The notes: generated by a model not told the origin, from the sequence alone. A stretch of DNA of 64,000 nucleotides from an uncultured Saprospiraceae bacterium (GCA_938045585.1 CALIAU010000020.1:122767-186766); one strand, 5' to 3'; counted from the stretch's first letter, positions 27,526-37,459 are shown. Program-made: numbers and translations.

Positions 27526-28092
27526 TCAAAAATGAAAATTGACCTGTACCTGTCCAATATTTCGCAAGCTTAATTCTGTCCATGCCTCGTTCTCATCGGG
27601 GTTAAAGGAATTAGGATTATGTATTGTATTCCGTTCAAACACAAAACTAGGTTCTGTAGATAGAGAAAAGTGTTTGCCTATTTTAAACATGAAGCCTGCT
27701 AATAGTTCTACACTATATTTTCTTGTCGTTCTATCATTACTGTTCAAGACTCCCTGGGCATAGCCTAAGTCAAAGCCAGAATAAAATCTCCAATTATTGC
27801 TTATAAGAAAATGCTTATCCAAGCCTAGTCTAATTGCCGCATCCGATATTGCATTTTCATCCGAACTATAATCCAAGCTCACTGCTGAACGAAGACTATA
27901 GCTTTCATCCATGGAATAACGATAACTCACATCCAAGTTGTTTGCTTCTTCATTGAAGAAAAAAATAAACTTGGAGGCATTTAGTCCAATCTGATGTTTA
28001 GTTATTCCTTCTTGGGAATAACTAATAGTACTAAGGAGGAACCCTAGCACTATTAGCATATTATGTTTCTTAATTAAAATCAAAGAATTCAT
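27526..28092 (-). CDS. exported beta-barrel-like protein, unknown
   Basis: A 188-residue protein with a signal sequence (basic start, hydrophobic LIVLGFLLSTISYSQ). The mature part has alternating strands with aromatic ends (DVSYRYSMDESYSLRSAVSL, NWRFYSGFDLGYAQG, VQVNFHF at the very C-terminus), the pattern of a small outer-membrane beta-barrel. Its first 23 bases overlap the end of the preceding lipoprotein gene on the same strand; starting at the internal Met (28059) would remove the overlap but also the basic n-region. The two genes are likely one transcript. Confidence 0.6.
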   Translation of the reverse strand: MNSLILIKKHNMLIVLGFLLSTISYSQEGITKHQIGLNASKFIFFFNEEANNLDVSYRYSMDESYSLRSAVSLDYSSDENAISDAAIRLGLDKHFLISNNWRFYSGFDLGYAQGVLNSNDRTTRKYSVELLAGFMFKIGKHFSLSTEPSFVFERNTIHNPNSFNPDENEAWTELSLRNIGQVQVNFHF

Positions 28093-29212
28093 CCCATAGG
28101 TCTTCTAAGTCTTCCATAAATGGTCTCCAATATGATTCTGCATTTTCTGACGAGCTATCCTTATAGTAGAGAACCAGTGCTTCTAGTTCTGTGTCTATTT
28201 CCAAATCTGCAATTTTTACTTCATTAAAAAGAACTCTAAGGTCCAAGAGTGAATTTATTTGATTGTCAGTAGGATTATCAATTGCAAGTAGTTCTGCAAT
28301 TCCTGCAAGTGATTCCACAGTAATATCTCCTACTATTACTTTCGCCTCTACTTTTTTGAAAGAACTGTTGCTCAGATTTTCTATATCATCATCTAATAAT
28401 TCAAAATCAACTTCCACAGCTACACTACATTTGTCTCCATCAAGAAAGCTCGCGTCAAAATCAAATTCGGTTGATGAGATTCTGTTTAAGCTAGTATTTA
28501 TTGTAACAGGCGTAAGAAAAACTGAGACATCCCAGGCTACAGGAATTTCAAAATCTGCATTATCGTCATATACCACATTATTCCAATCTACTTCTACGAT
28601 TCTTTCATTATCAACTCTTACAAGGCCATGCATTTGTACTGGCAAATACCAGGTCTCATTGTCAATAACTACCTCTTGGTCTGTATATGCGTCAATAATA
28701 ATTTCACTATCGTTTGTTGTTTCTAAAGGTTCAGACGGAAAGTGGAATTCTATCCTATCGGATGCACTTGCTTTGTCCCAAAGATTTGTTACATGATTAA
28801 ATGTATAGATACCCGAGTGAAAGGCAAAATCTATTCTATTATTTTCTTCAATGCGTTCAAAGTCAAAGACCTCGTTTAAGGTAGAGGACATATCTTCAAC
28901 CCAATCCTCGTTAAATACTTCACCATCAGACATTTTTAAAAAGTCTCTGAATAAGACATCTACCCCTTTTGACTCTTTAATGTTTCTGATACAAAGAAGC
29001 ATGTCATCAAAGGTTTTTTGGATATTCTCTTTGTCTTCTTCTACTGTCGTCGCACAGGGAGGACAGTCTCCCCCACAGTCGATGCCTGTTTCTGTACCGT
29101 TCTGGATACCATCAGTACAACTTGGTGCCAGAGGTTCTGACTCACAGGAGACTAGGAATAAGCTTGCTAAAAAGAATGCACTGAGTAATGGCTTTACTGC
29201 TTGTAAATTCAT
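28070..29212 (-). CDS. lipoprotein with CTDGIQNG-type Cys motif
   Basis: A 380-residue lipoprotein: signal MNLQAVKPLLSAFFLASLF with lipobox VSC, Cys23. Directly after it comes the short Cys-rich motif CTDGIQNGTETGIDCGGDCP, a linker-like module seen at the start of many Bacteroidota surface lipoproteins and possibly stabilised by disulfides. The rest is acidic, rich in beta strands and without a domain I can name. It is followed by the overlapping beta-barrel-like gene, and lies downstream of the sigma/anti-sigma pair; a shared role at the cell surface is plausible but unproven. Confidence 0.6.
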   Translation of the reverse strand: MNLQAVKPLLSAFFLASLFLVSCESEPLAPSCTDGIQNGTETGIDCGGDCPPCATTVEEDKENIQKTFDDMLLCIRNIKESKGVDVLFRDFLKMSDGEVFNEDWVEDMSSTLNEVFDFERIEENNRIDFAFHSGIYTFNHVTNLWDKASASDRIEFHFPSEPLETTNDSEIIIDAYTDQEVVIDNETWYLPVQMHGLVRVDNERIVEVDWNNVVYDDNADFEIPVAWDVSVFLTPVTINTSLNRISSTEFDFDASFLDGDKCSVAVEVDFELLDDDIENLSNSSFKKVEAKVIVGDITVESLAGIAELLAIDNPTDNQINSLLDLRVLFNEVKIADLEIDTELEALVLYYKDSSSENAESYWRPFMEDLEDLWDEFFDFN

Positions 29213-29510
29213 TTTGTTTGGTTTGGTTAGTAAAATATAAAGAAGTTATTCTTCCTTCTTGAATGCAATTAAAACTAATAAAAACATTGCTAAGGTAATC
29301 TTAAGTTTATTATATAATACTGTTAAAGCGTGCATGTGACAAGAAGTATTGCTGAAGGGCCATATTTAATTCTTCCCAACTGAAGTCTGAAAATTAAAGC
29401 TCCCATCTACCCCCTCATTAAAATCTTCTACTAAAACTGGTGGTTGTGCTAACACAAAATGCATGTATAGAAAAAAAATACAGCTAAGGAAGGAGGATGG
29501 TTTTATATAG

Positions 29511-30887
29511 CTAATTCAACACTTTAATAAAAGATACCTTAGCAAGAAGATGATTCCTTTTATCACTAAACCTTTCTATACTGCTTAAATCTGAAACGTT
29601 TCTTTTCATTGCTAAGCCTAACTCCGTTCTATAGCCTGCTCCCAATTCTTTTGTTAATCCAATATTGAACAGGCCAGAAAACAATCCTCCTGTTCTATAC
29701 CCAAGTTCTCCTAGTCTTCCATATTCTTGGTTTGATTCTTCAGAATATGCTACTCCTGTTGCGCTATTAAATATGCTATATTCCATTCCTCCAGAAAGTA
29801 TAAGGCCAAGAGAATTCCTTAATTGAATTTTATGCCCAAATGCAGCATGCAGATCTAGCTGTCTGTAATTTTGATAAAATCTAGAATCTCTAGTTATAGT
29901 CATTGTTTCTATTCCAGCGCCATAAATTAGAACTTCTGTTCCATCAGGATAGGTATGTCTTTCTGTCAAAGTATTATCCAACTCTGTCTGTTCGTTTCTG
30001 ATGCTTTGGTCTTGAAACAAAAAACTGGTTTGCATAAACCCTGCTCCTAATTCAATAAACTGGTTTTGAAAAATATTACGTCGCATGAATATATTTATTG
30101 CAAGGGCATCTAAAGCACTCTCTTGCGCATTTCTAGAAGAAATAAATTCAGACTGTTCACCACTACGATCTTTCAGAGACCGTGCATGTATTCCATACCC
30201 TAAGCTAAGGCCAAGATCATAGCTTGCTCCTTCCTTTACTGGCTGTGTAAGCTCAACAATCTTAGGAAGCAATCGATTCCTAGTTGTTTTAATTCTTGTC
30301 AATGGTCTTTTTGCAATTAAATACGACTTAGTTATTTGTGCTCTCTTTTCTTTTTGTTCAAGTACTTTTTGTGTCCCTGCTAAGGTGGCGTCTGATGCGT
30401 ATTGAAGTTTTGGTGATAGGGTACTGAAATTCTCTGTTTGTATATTTACATTTAACTTTGAAGGGCTAAGTGATGCGATGGTGCTATTTGTGTGTTTGGC
30501 CTCTAATGTTATTCTTTCATCTGTACCTCTTTTGGTGTTGTATTCTATTCTATGAGGAGCTATTTCCTTGCTATTTGAGATTTTCTTTATTTCTTTTTCT
30601 CTATTAAGTTTTGGGTCTCTATTTTCTATTTGATGATTTTCTTCTATCTCCATTTCTTGGTTCGCAACTTGCTTCTCTTCCATTGACATTCGATTAAAGT
30701 TCCAATACAAGCTAATAGCAATCAATACGACACCCAAGCCAAAAACCCAATACAAAACTCTTCGTTTATCTTCCTTGGGATTTCTACGTCTCTCCAAATC
30801 ATTCCAAGCTTGATCTAGGTCCAATTGTGGATCAAAATCATTAAACCTGTTTTTGAGTTTATCTTTAAGCCAATCTTCTCTCTTCAT
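29511..30887 (-). CDS. anti-sigma-like membrane protein with beta-rich C-terminal domain
   Basis: A 458-residue protein starting 23 bases inside the end of the sigma factor gene. The N-terminus (KREDWLKDKLKNRFNDFDPQ, then LDQAWNDLERRRNP) is a short cytoplasmic segment, followed by one membrane helix (about 44-64: VLYWVFGLGVVLIAISLYW). After a charged linker, the C-terminal half (from about 215) has strand patterns of an outer-membrane barrel (YDLGLSLGYGIHAR, NQFIELGAGFMQTSFLF, LGLILSGGMEY). Position and topology suggest it controls the adjacent ECF sigma factor. I see no canonical zinc anti-sigma HXXXCXXC motif, so the anti-sigma role rests on context. Confidence 0.6.
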   Translation of the reverse strand: MKREDWLKDKLKNRFNDFDPQLDLDQAWNDLERRRNPKEDKRRVLYWVFGLGVVLIAISLYWNFNRMSMEEKQVANQEMEIEENHQIENRDPKLNREKEIKKISNSKEIAPHRIEYNTKRGTDERITLEAKHTNSTIASLSPSKLNVNIQTENFSTLSPKLQYASDATLAGTQKVLEQKEKRAQITKSYLIAKRPLTRIKTTRNRLLPKIVELTQPVKEGASYDLGLSLGYGIHARSLKDRSGEQSEFISSRNAQESALDALAINIFMRRNIFQNQFIELGAGFMQTSFLFQDQSIRNEQTELDNTLTERHTYPDGTEVLIYGAGIETMTITRDSRFYQNYRQLDLHAAFGHKIQLRNSLGLILSGGMEYSIFNSATGVAYSEESNQEYGRLGELGYRTGGLFSGLFNIGLTKELGAGYRTELGLAMKRNVSDLSSIERFSDKRNHLLAKVSFIKVLN

Positions 30888-31434
30888 TGTTAATCTTGTT
30901 TGCTATTTTTTTTTCCAAATTCGCTTTTAATAATTTCTTTGCTCTTCCATATTGTGATCGAGATGTCGCTGCGCTAATACCAAGGCAATCTCCAATTTCC
31001 GTATGCTTCAAACCTTCAAACACATATAAGTTTAATACCTGTCTATACCCTTCTGGAAGTGCTTGGATAGTTTCTAGTAGAGTTTGATTTGAAACATGTT
31101 CTAAAGCTTCTTCAAATGCTTCTTCTGGTTTCTCTGGTAGGTATTCAGGATATGAAATGTTGATAGTATGTTTTTTCTTTCTCAGTTTTTTCAAGACCAC
31201 ATTTGTGCAGACTCTAAACATCCACCCTTCAAATTCTCCTTTGTTCTCATCGTATTTTGATAGATTATCGAAAAGAGTAATAAAACATTCTTGCATAAGA
31301 TCTTTTGCCTCTTCTTTCTGTTTACAGTATCTGAGACATATTGTGTACACTCTGTTTGCATAGCGCATAAACAAACGGTTCTCCGCTTCTTTATTTCCTT
31401 CTAAACAAAATTGTATAATCTCTCGTGTTTCCAA
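30865..31434 (-). CDS. ECF-type RNA polymerase sigma factor
   Basis: A 189-residue sigma-70 family protein with only regions 2 and 4. Region 2 spans about residues 17-85 (RYANRVYTICLRYCKQKEEA, KDLMQECFITLFDNLSKYDE, FEGWMFRVCTNVVLKKLRKK); region 4 covers about 118-178, with the helix-turn-helix in EGLKHTEIGDCLGISAATSR. Such sigma factors respond to envelope or surface signals. The last 23 bases overlap the anti-sigma-like gene, a common arrangement for co-control. The large lipoprotein gene on the same strand upstream ends 65 bases before its start. Confidence 0.9.
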   Translation of the reverse strand: METREIIQFCLEGNKEAENRLFMRYANRVYTICLRYCKQKEEAKDLMQECFITLFDNLSKYDENKGEFEGWMFRVCTNVVLKKLRKKKHTINISYPEYLPEKPEEAFEEALEHVSNQTLLETIQALPEGYRQVLNLYVFEGLKHTEIGDCLGISAATSRSQYGRAKKLLKANLEKKIANKINNEERRLA

Positions 31435-31499
31435 AAATGTCTTATTTCCTTATATATCCTATATAATATACTCTGCTGTTTTTTAAATAATTGCCTGGG

Positions 31500-33269
31500 T
31501 TATAATATTAAAGCCTTTATCTCTAAATCGGCTCCATCCAAGACCTCCCCTGTTAATATATTCTCTGCACTTACTTTTCCAACAAAATGAAAGGTGTCGC
31601 CTGACTCTCTACTGTTCTCTAATATTTGCAAACTAATAGGTGCTCCTAATTCAAAATCAAAAATTATTTCTGGGTTTCCTTGAATGATTGTTTGGTTTGA
31701 TTGAAAAGCAATAGAAGTCCAACTCAAAGGAGTATCTATAAAAGAAGTGATGTAAAGGAGATAAATTACAGTTCCATTCTCTTGTGGATGCACTAGGCTT
31801 ATATCATATCGTTCTTTTGTGGAAGAAATATTTACAATGTTCATCGTACATGGTCTTCCAACTATAGAGTCTCCCTGCAGAGAGAGAGAAAACTGTCCTG
31901 CTAATTCATCGCAAGCATTTAATAGTTCTACATTTATATCCATGTCCAGTGTAGCAAAAAACACTGGGCTACTTTTTAAGTTGTCCAAATCTACACCCAC
32001 TATTGCTACATCCTTGTCTATGCATTCCGGAAATACTTCTGCAAAGTTTCCTTCGTCATTTACAAAGATGATTCTATTTTGATTTGCATAGTTTACAGAT
32101 ACATATCCATTTGTTACTGGGGTGTTCTGACAATCTAAAAGCTTCCCTGAAATCAAAAACCAATTCTCAGGAGGAGTCGATACGGTAATTGCAGGCAGAA
32201 CAGTGTCTTCTTCAAAAGCACCTATGTTTGTTGTAAATACTGGGTCATTACAGGTGTTTAAAATTTCTAGAAGAAACACTTCTCCTTTTGGAACGAAGCC
32301 AGAAAAAGATCCTTGTTGAGATACTGTTGCAATCGCACTTGCGCCTGTTGACACAACCGTGAGTCTTACGACGTGATCCCAATACGAACCTCGAATAGGG
32401 TTAATCGTCCCTTCTAAGAAAATTACTTCTGCTGGTATATCGCAATTCCACCAGGTGAAGTGTGCTACCTCTCCCACATATTTATTTTCTTCCAAGAGTG
32501 CTTCTCCTTCTTCTTTCCAAAGATCAGCTTCCAAGTCATAGTACCACAGTGGAATATTAGTAGGTGCATTTGTGCTAAGAGAGCTTGGCACAGGAAAGCT
32601 GAGTTTTGCTGGTTTAGAAAGTTGAAGAGGCCTTCCTTGAGGGTCTTCTAATTCCACATTGAGCATGGCAAAGCTTTGTAAGACCTGTAATTGGCGGTCT
32701 GCATTTTGTGCTAGTAAGTTACCGGGCATTATTTCTTGTAAATCGTCTCTACTTGGGTCAAGATAATATGCATACACATTTACCTCTCCCGAATAAGAAG
32801 AGCCATCTTCGTTTTCAAATCCATCTTGTGCAAATGTTATCTCCGCTCCTCCATTTGTTTGTATAGTGGTAGTTTCTTGCGATGCAATTGCTTCTGTGAG
32901 TTCCCGTTGAATAAGTTTAACCTTGGTTGTGGTATTCTCTTTTTCATAGGTCTGTAAAACCTGTCTAGCTATAAAGTACCCTTCTTTAGAAATATCCAGC
33001 CGGGCTTGTTTTTGTTTTACTGTTCCTGCGATTATAAACACTCCATTCTCGTCTGTGTTTACGGTATTTTCTCCCCAGCGTACAAATGCATCCGATACTG
33101 CATTATTGTTTTGGTCAACGACCACTCCTTGGACTTTGGCCTCTACAAAATTTACGTCAATAACTATAGGTGGATTTGTGGTAAAGGTCTCTGTATAACT
33201 ATCCTTACGGCATGAAGAGAAGGCAAGTAGTATACAGCTAACAATTAAAAGATATATTGATTTTTGCAT
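31500..33269 (-). CDS. surface lipoprotein with carboxypeptidase-regulatory-like domain
   Basis: A 589-residue lipoprotein (MQKSIYLLIVSCILLAFSSC, lipobox Cys20). Near the N-terminus (about 44-120) is a carboxypeptidase D regulatory-like/CnaB-type beta-sandwich: VQGVVVDQNNNAVSDAFVRW, TVNTDENGVFIIAG and ARLDISKEGYF. A second similar segment is likely at about 370-450 (LISGKLLDCQNTPVTNGYVS). The rest is beta-rich without recognisable catalytic residues. It is probably displayed on the outer membrane. It precedes the ECF sigma gene by 65 bases and could share its transcript. Confidence 0.65.
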   Translation of the reverse strand: MQKSIYLLIVSCILLAFSSCRKDSYTETFTTNPPIVIDVNFVEAKVQGVVVDQNNNAVSDAFVRWGENTVNTDENGVFIIAGTVKQKQARLDISKEGYFIARQVLQTYEKENTTTKVKLIQRELTEAIASQETTTIQTNGGAEITFAQDGFENEDGSSYSGEVNVYAYYLDPSRDDLQEIMPGNLLAQNADRQLQVLQSFAMLNVELEDPQGRPLQLSKPAKLSFPVPSSLSTNAPTNIPLWYYDLEADLWKEEGEALLEENKYVGEVAHFTWWNCDIPAEVIFLEGTINPIRGSYWDHVVRLTVVSTGASAIATVSQQGSFSGFVPKGEVFLLEILNTCNDPVFTTNIGAFEEDTVLPAITVSTPPENWFLISGKLLDCQNTPVTNGYVSVNYANQNRIIFVNDEGNFAEVFPECIDKDVAIVGVDLDNLKSSPVFFATLDMDINVELLNACDELAGQFSLSLQGDSIVGRPCTMNIVNISSTKERYDISLVHPQENGTVIYLLYITSFIDTPLSWTSIAFQSNQTIIQGNPEIIFDFELGAPISLQILENSRESGDTFHFVGKVSAENILTGEVLDGADLEIKALIL

Positions 33270-33427
33270 TTTATTATAATTTCTTTCACCTAATAAAAGG
33301 TGCTAAATAAACTTTCAGCATGCTTTACAATATCAACTATCCTTAATTTACACAAACGTTGCACCACTTCATCAGAAATATTTAAACTAAAATTTATAGC
33401 ATCTAATAGTAGGGGCAGAAAAGCGCC

Positions 33428-33531
33428 CGCGTGAGTTGCCTGCAGGGTTTTAGTCCGCAAGGACCAAGCGAACAGCGCGCCCGGAAGGGAGCGACCTAGT
33501 TTCTGAAACTCAGAAACTGGGGCACGCCCAA
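33428..33531 (+). repeat. dispersed ~100-bp GGGCGTGCC element, copy B
   Basis: Same element and orientation as 1156-1258: CCGCGTGAG at the left end, the conserved centre with TTTAGTCCGCAAGGACCAAG and CAGCGCGCCCGGAAGGGAGC, and CACGCCCAA at the right. The inner hairpin is AGTTTCTGA-AAC-TCAGAAACT, nine perfect pairs that differ in sequence from copy A. It lies between the lipoprotein gene (31500-33269) and the 3' end of cphA. Confidence 0.85.
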
Positions 33532-33549
33532 ATACATATTATTTTTTTC

Positions 33550-36204
33550 TTAACCCATATTAGGAATGTCTTCCTTGCTAAACTCATAGAGTTTGTCTGC
33601 CTCTTTTTCCTTGTAGTCCATCACCTGCTTGAGGGCGTCTGGAACTACATCGCTACACATGACAATCAGGCTACCGGGCTTCGCATTTTCGATGGCAAAG
33701 CTGATCGCTTCTTTTTCTGATTTAAATATTTTAATCTCCTTATTGGGATCATGTTCTTTTATCCCCTTGGTCAGCATGCCTATCAATTCTTCTTCTGTCT
33801 TACCTCTAAGATTTTTGTCTTGACGAATGATTACCTCGTCAAACATTTCTGCTGCGAGTTTGCCCATCGCTACATTATCTTCTTCACGTCTATCCCCTAT
33901 TCCGGCAATAATACCAACCTTGGGTTTGCCGTCTAGTTTCTCAATAAACTTATGTAAGGCCTGCATGCCTGCCGCATTGTGCGCATAGTCCAATAAGACA
34001 TTAAAGTTTTTGAACTCAAATAAATTTAGGCGTCCTGGTGTTTGTGATGGGGATGGAATAAAGGATTCCAAGGCCATCTTTATATCACGTAAATCAAAGC
34101 CTCGTATATATCCCGTCAGTGCGGCTGGCAATACATTTTGTATCATAAACCGAGCTTTACCACCAAACGTGAGCGGCACATTGACAGCATTTACAACACG
34201 CATTTTCCATGTACCTTTACAGATGGTTATGAAGCCATTTTCATAGATAGCGTACAAGCCATTTCTCTTTGCGTGTCGTTTTATGTTTTCATTATTTTCG
34301 TCCATAGAAAAGAGCGCAATGTTACACTTCAAATTCTCGCGCATGTTATAGACGAGTTCGTCATCTGCATTCAGAATAGCGTAGCCATCAGGCAGTACTG
34401 TTTCTGGTACCACTCCTTTCAATCGTGCCATCTGTTCGACTGTATTAATGCCTCGTATGCCCAAATGATCTGGTGCAACATTTGTCACAACTGCAATGTC
34501 GCAATTATGGAAACCCAATCCTGCGCGCAAGAGTCCGCCTCTCGCCGTTTCTAAAACTGCAAAGTCAATCGTGGGATCTTTGATTACAAACTCGGCACTC
34601 ACTGGACCTGTACAATCGCCTACATCTAACATATGGTTCTGTATATAGATACCATCTGAGGTAGTGTAACCCACCTTGTGCCCCATCATCTTTACCATGT
34701 GTGCAATGAGTCGTGTCGTTGTGGTCTTCCCATTTGTTCCGGTAACGGCAACAATAGGAATGCGCGAACTGGTTCCTGGTGGGTAGAGCATATCTACCAC
34801 GCTTGCTGCAACATTTCTCGGCATACCCTCTGTAGGAGCGAGGTGCATTCTAAAACCTGGACCTGCATTTACTTCTAAGACGGCACCCCCTGTTTCAGAA
34901 ACAGGTTTGGAAATATCTGTTGTCATCAAATCAATGCCGCAAATATTCAAACCGATCACTCTAGAAATCCGTTCTGCCATAAATATATTTTCTGGGTGCA
35001 CGATATCTGTTACATCTGTAGCCGTTCCTCCAGTAGATAGATTTGCTGTTTCTTTGAGATAGAGCACTTCGCCGTCCGTTAATACCGTTTCGGTTGTGTA
35101 GCCCTTGGACTTCAAAATATTTTCTGTCATCTCATTCACGGAGATCATAGTGAGTACTTTCTCATGGCCATAGCCTCGACGGGGGTCTTTATTTACCTCA
35201 TCAATGAGTTCTTGAATTGTATGTTTACCATTTCCTACAACATGTGCAGGTGTACGCTTTGCTGCAGCAACCAATTTGTAGTTTATCACTAGAAGTCTAT
35301 AATCATCTCCTGTTATAAATTTTTCTACAATAACTGAACGTGAAATTTCTTTGGCAGCCTTAAAGCCTGCGAGGGCTTCTTCCCAGTTTTGAATATTGAT
35401 GGTGATGCCTCTTCCGTGGTTTCCGTTAATAGGTTTTATTACTAAGGGATATTTGACATATTCCACTGCCTCACGCAGTCCTCGTTCTGAGCGCACGATG
35501 TCTCCTTTCGCTACAGCTATATTTGCTTGTTCTAAAAGGTGCTTAGTATCTTCCTTATCACAGGCAACTTCTACTCCTATACTACTCGTATCACTGGAGA
35601 CGGTAGCTTGAATTCTTTTTTGGTTTACACCATAGCCTAGTTGGCAAAGAGAATATTTATTAAGACGTACCCAGGGTATGCCCCTACTCACTGCTTCTTC
35701 AATAATAGATCCTGTGCTAGGTCCTAATCGCTCTCTTTCTCTTATTTCTCGCATCTCTTGAATATCCTCTTCTAAATCGTACTCTGTTCCTTCCGTCAGC
35801 GCCACTGCTATTCTAACAGCAGCTCGAGCAGCATACTTTCCTGCCTTTTCTTCCAGATAGGCAAAGACAACCGAGTAGACGCCTTCTTCTCCAAAGCCCC
35901 TCGTTCTTCCAAAGCCTACTTCCATGCCAGCGAGGGATTGGATTTCTAAGGCAATATGTTCTATCACATGTCCCATCCAAGTGCCATCTATTACGCGTTC
36001 AAAAAAGCCGCCGGGTGTACCTACAGAACATCTATGTTCGTACATACCTGGGAACATTTCTTTTAGACGTTCATAAAAACCATCAATCTTATTAGTGGGC
36101 ATTTCTTCGTACTCCTCTAGGTCAAGAGTCATTACTATAAGTTTGTGTCTACGTATGGACCAATAGTTAGGGCCACGCATTGCTCTTATTTCTCGTATCC
36201 GCAT
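33550..36204 (-). CDS. cphA: cyanophycin synthetase
   Basis: An 884-residue enzyme that extends a poly-aspartate backbone with Asp and caps each side chain with Arg, using ATP, to make the nitrogen store cyanophycin. Three modules are visible: the N-domain with IREIRAMRGPNYWSIRRHKL at the start and VGTPGGFFERV; an ATP-grasp domain (about 215-470; KPINGNHGRGITINI, LEVNAGPGFRMH); and a Mur-ligase-like domain with the P-loop VTGTNGKTTTTRLI near residue 486 and the VLLDYAHNAAG segment near the C-end. Start set at 36204, where homologues begin; the frame extends upstream but without similarity. Divergent from cyanophycinase with 113 bases between. Confidence 0.95.
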   Translation of the reverse strand: MRIREIRAMRGPNYWSIRRHKLIVMTLDLEEYEEMPTNKIDGFYERLKEMFPGMYEHRCSVGTPGGFFERVIDGTWMGHVIEHIALEIQSLAGMEVGFGRTRGFGEEGVYSVVFAYLEEKAGKYAARAAVRIAVALTEGTEYDLEEDIQEMREIRERERLGPSTGSIIEEAVSRGIPWVRLNKYSLCQLGYGVNQKRIQATVSSDTSSIGVEVACDKEDTKHLLEQANIAVAKGDIVRSERGLREAVEYVKYPLVIKPINGNHGRGITINIQNWEEALAGFKAAKEISRSVIVEKFITGDDYRLLVINYKLVAAAKRTPAHVVGNGKHTIQELIDEVNKDPRRGYGHEKVLTMISVNEMTENILKSKGYTTETVLTDGEVLYLKETANLSTGGTATDVTDIVHPENIFMAERISRVIGLNICGIDLMTTDISKPVSETGGAVLEVNAGPGFRMHLAPTEGMPRNVAASVVDMLYPPGTSSRIPIVAVTGTNGKTTTTRLIAHMVKMMGHKVGYTTSDGIYIQNHMLDVGDCTGPVSAEFVIKDPTIDFAVLETARGGLLRAGLGFHNCDIAVVTNVAPDHLGIRGINTVEQMARLKGVVPETVLPDGYAILNADDELVYNMRENLKCNIALFSMDENNENIKRHAKRNGLYAIYENGFITICKGTWKMRVVNAVNVPLTFGGKARFMIQNVLPAALTGYIRGFDLRDIKMALESFIPSPSQTPGRLNLFEFKNFNVLLDYAHNAAGMQALHKFIEKLDGKPKVGIIAGIGDRREEDNVAMGKLAAEMFDEVIIRQDKNLRGKTEEELIGMLTKGIKEHDPNKEIKIFKSEKEAISFAIENAKPGSLIVMCSDVVPDALKQVMDYKEKEADKLYEFSKEDIPNMG

Positions 36205-36317
36205 AGTTGTCTTATTTGCTAAAAATTTACAAAAATCTAGGCGACTAAATATATACAAAGGGTAGAAATTCACATTTATATTGATTTTCTTTGCAACTGC
36301 ATTTAAATAAGAAGAAC

Positions 36318-37172
36318 ATGGCATTTAAAGGAACATTAATACCAATCGGGGGGAACGAGGATAAAGGAGCTGGTGATCATGACGGGGGAATGGACTTTTT
36401 AAGTGAGGGAATATTAAGTAGAGTTGTAAAGGAAAGCGGTGGCATACATGCTAAGATTGTTGTAATCACAACGGCTTCTCAGATTCCTGTAGAAGTGGGC
36501 GAGATGTATACGAATGCCTTTACACGCCTAGGTTGTACAGATGTACAAATCTTAGATTTCCGCGAACGCGACCAGGCAGAGGATCCAGAAGCAATAAAAA
36601 TTATACAAAATGCAGACTGTATTATGATGTCCGGCGGTGACCAATCCCGTCTTTCTGACATCATAGGTGAAACAGCTGTTCATAAAATGATGAAGCATCG
36701 ATTCCAAAACGAAGCAATCGTTATTGCAGGTACAAGTGCGGGCGCTATGGCTATGTCTAGCGAAATGGTTTCTGGAGGTAGTAGTTCTGAAGCGCTCAAC
36801 AAAGGCTCCGTGCGTATGCGTGAGGGTATGGGCTTCATCCCTGGTCTTATTATTGATTCTCATTTTATCCAACGGGGTAGATTTGGAAGATTAGCGGAAG
36901 CGGTTGCTTTGCATCCACATTTACTCGGAATAGGTTTAGCGGAAGATACGGGTATGATTATACGTAATTGTAATGATTGTACTATAATAGGTTCAGGCAT
37001 GGTTATCATTTTTGATCCTGCAAGCCTCGATCATAATAATGTAGAAATTTTACCGGAAGGAACACCAATGACGATGTCTAATCTGACAGTACATGTTTTG
37101 GCAAATAGTGATATGTTTTCAATCGATGAAAAAAAAATTGCAGTTTTGCCAATTGATGCGGAATTTGAGTAA
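36318..37172 (+). CDS. cphB: cyanophycinase
   Basis: A 284-residue serine peptidase of family S51 that cuts cyanophycin into beta-Asp-Arg dipeptides. The nucleophile motif GTSAGAMAMS has Ser140; other family marks are LIPIGGNEDKG at the N-terminus, SGGDQSRLSD and the IDSHFIQRGRFGRL segment with substrate-binding residues. Start at 36318 (AFKGTLIPIGG) chosen over an upstream in-frame Met because it matches the family start. It faces away from cphA; the dipeptides it makes can be split by the isoaspartyl peptidase encoded 294 bases further on. Confidence 0.95.
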   Translation: MAFKGTLIPIGGNEDKGAGDHDGGMDFLSEGILSRVVKESGGIHAKIVVITTASQIPVEVGEMYTNAFTRLGCTDVQILDFRERDQAEDPEAIKIIQNADCIMMSGGDQSRLSDIIGETAVHKMMKHRFQNEAIVIAGTSAGAMAMSSEMVSGGSSSEALNKGSVRMREGMGFIPGLIIDSHFIQRGRFGRLAEAVALHPHLLGIGLAEDTGMIIRNCNDCTIIGSGMVIIFDPASLDHNNVEILPEGTPMTMSNLTVHVLANSDMFSIDEKKIAVLPIDAEFE

Positions 37173-37192
37173 AGCGGTTTCATGTATCACGG

Positions 37193-37218
37193 CCTGTCTG
37201 CGTTCCTTGGAAGGCAGG
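37193..37218. repeat. CCTGCC palindrome, copy 4
   Basis: A 26-base hairpin unit CCTGTCTGCGTTCC-TTGGAAGGCAGG, identical except for one base to 18877-18902 and flanked, like it, by TCATG/TATCAC-type strings. It lies between the convergent cphB and iaaA genes and could serve as a shared transcript end. Confidence 0.7.
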
Positions 37219-37442
37219 TATCATGGTTTTTGTATTTAACAAAATCTGTAATTCTCGGTCAAGTCCAGAAAGAACCTGCCAAAGTTTAAGACCGCACAAA
37301 ATCCTGTCTAATCCTCAAATCCTGTAAATCCTGGTATCTGTTGTTTGAATAGAAAAGTACTTAAGAAATAATCAGAATTGATTATACGAATAGCAAACCG
37401 TTGCACCAGGAAACCAGCACGACGTGCGGAAACCATGAAACC

Positions 37443-37459
37443 GTGACACACTGTGTCAC
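37443..37459. repeat. perfect palindrome GTGACACA-C-TGTGTCAC
   Basis: A 17-base inverted repeat with 8-base arms lies 6 bases beyond the stop of iaaA and is followed by GC-rich sequence, not T. Role unclear: part of a 3' end structure or a protein-binding site. Confidence 0.5.

Noticed and set aside
34138-34554. Open frame of 138 codons antisense to cyanophycin synthetase
   Set aside because: It lies wholly inside the well-supported cphA gene, has no signal or domain, and its composition is that expected of an antisense shadow.
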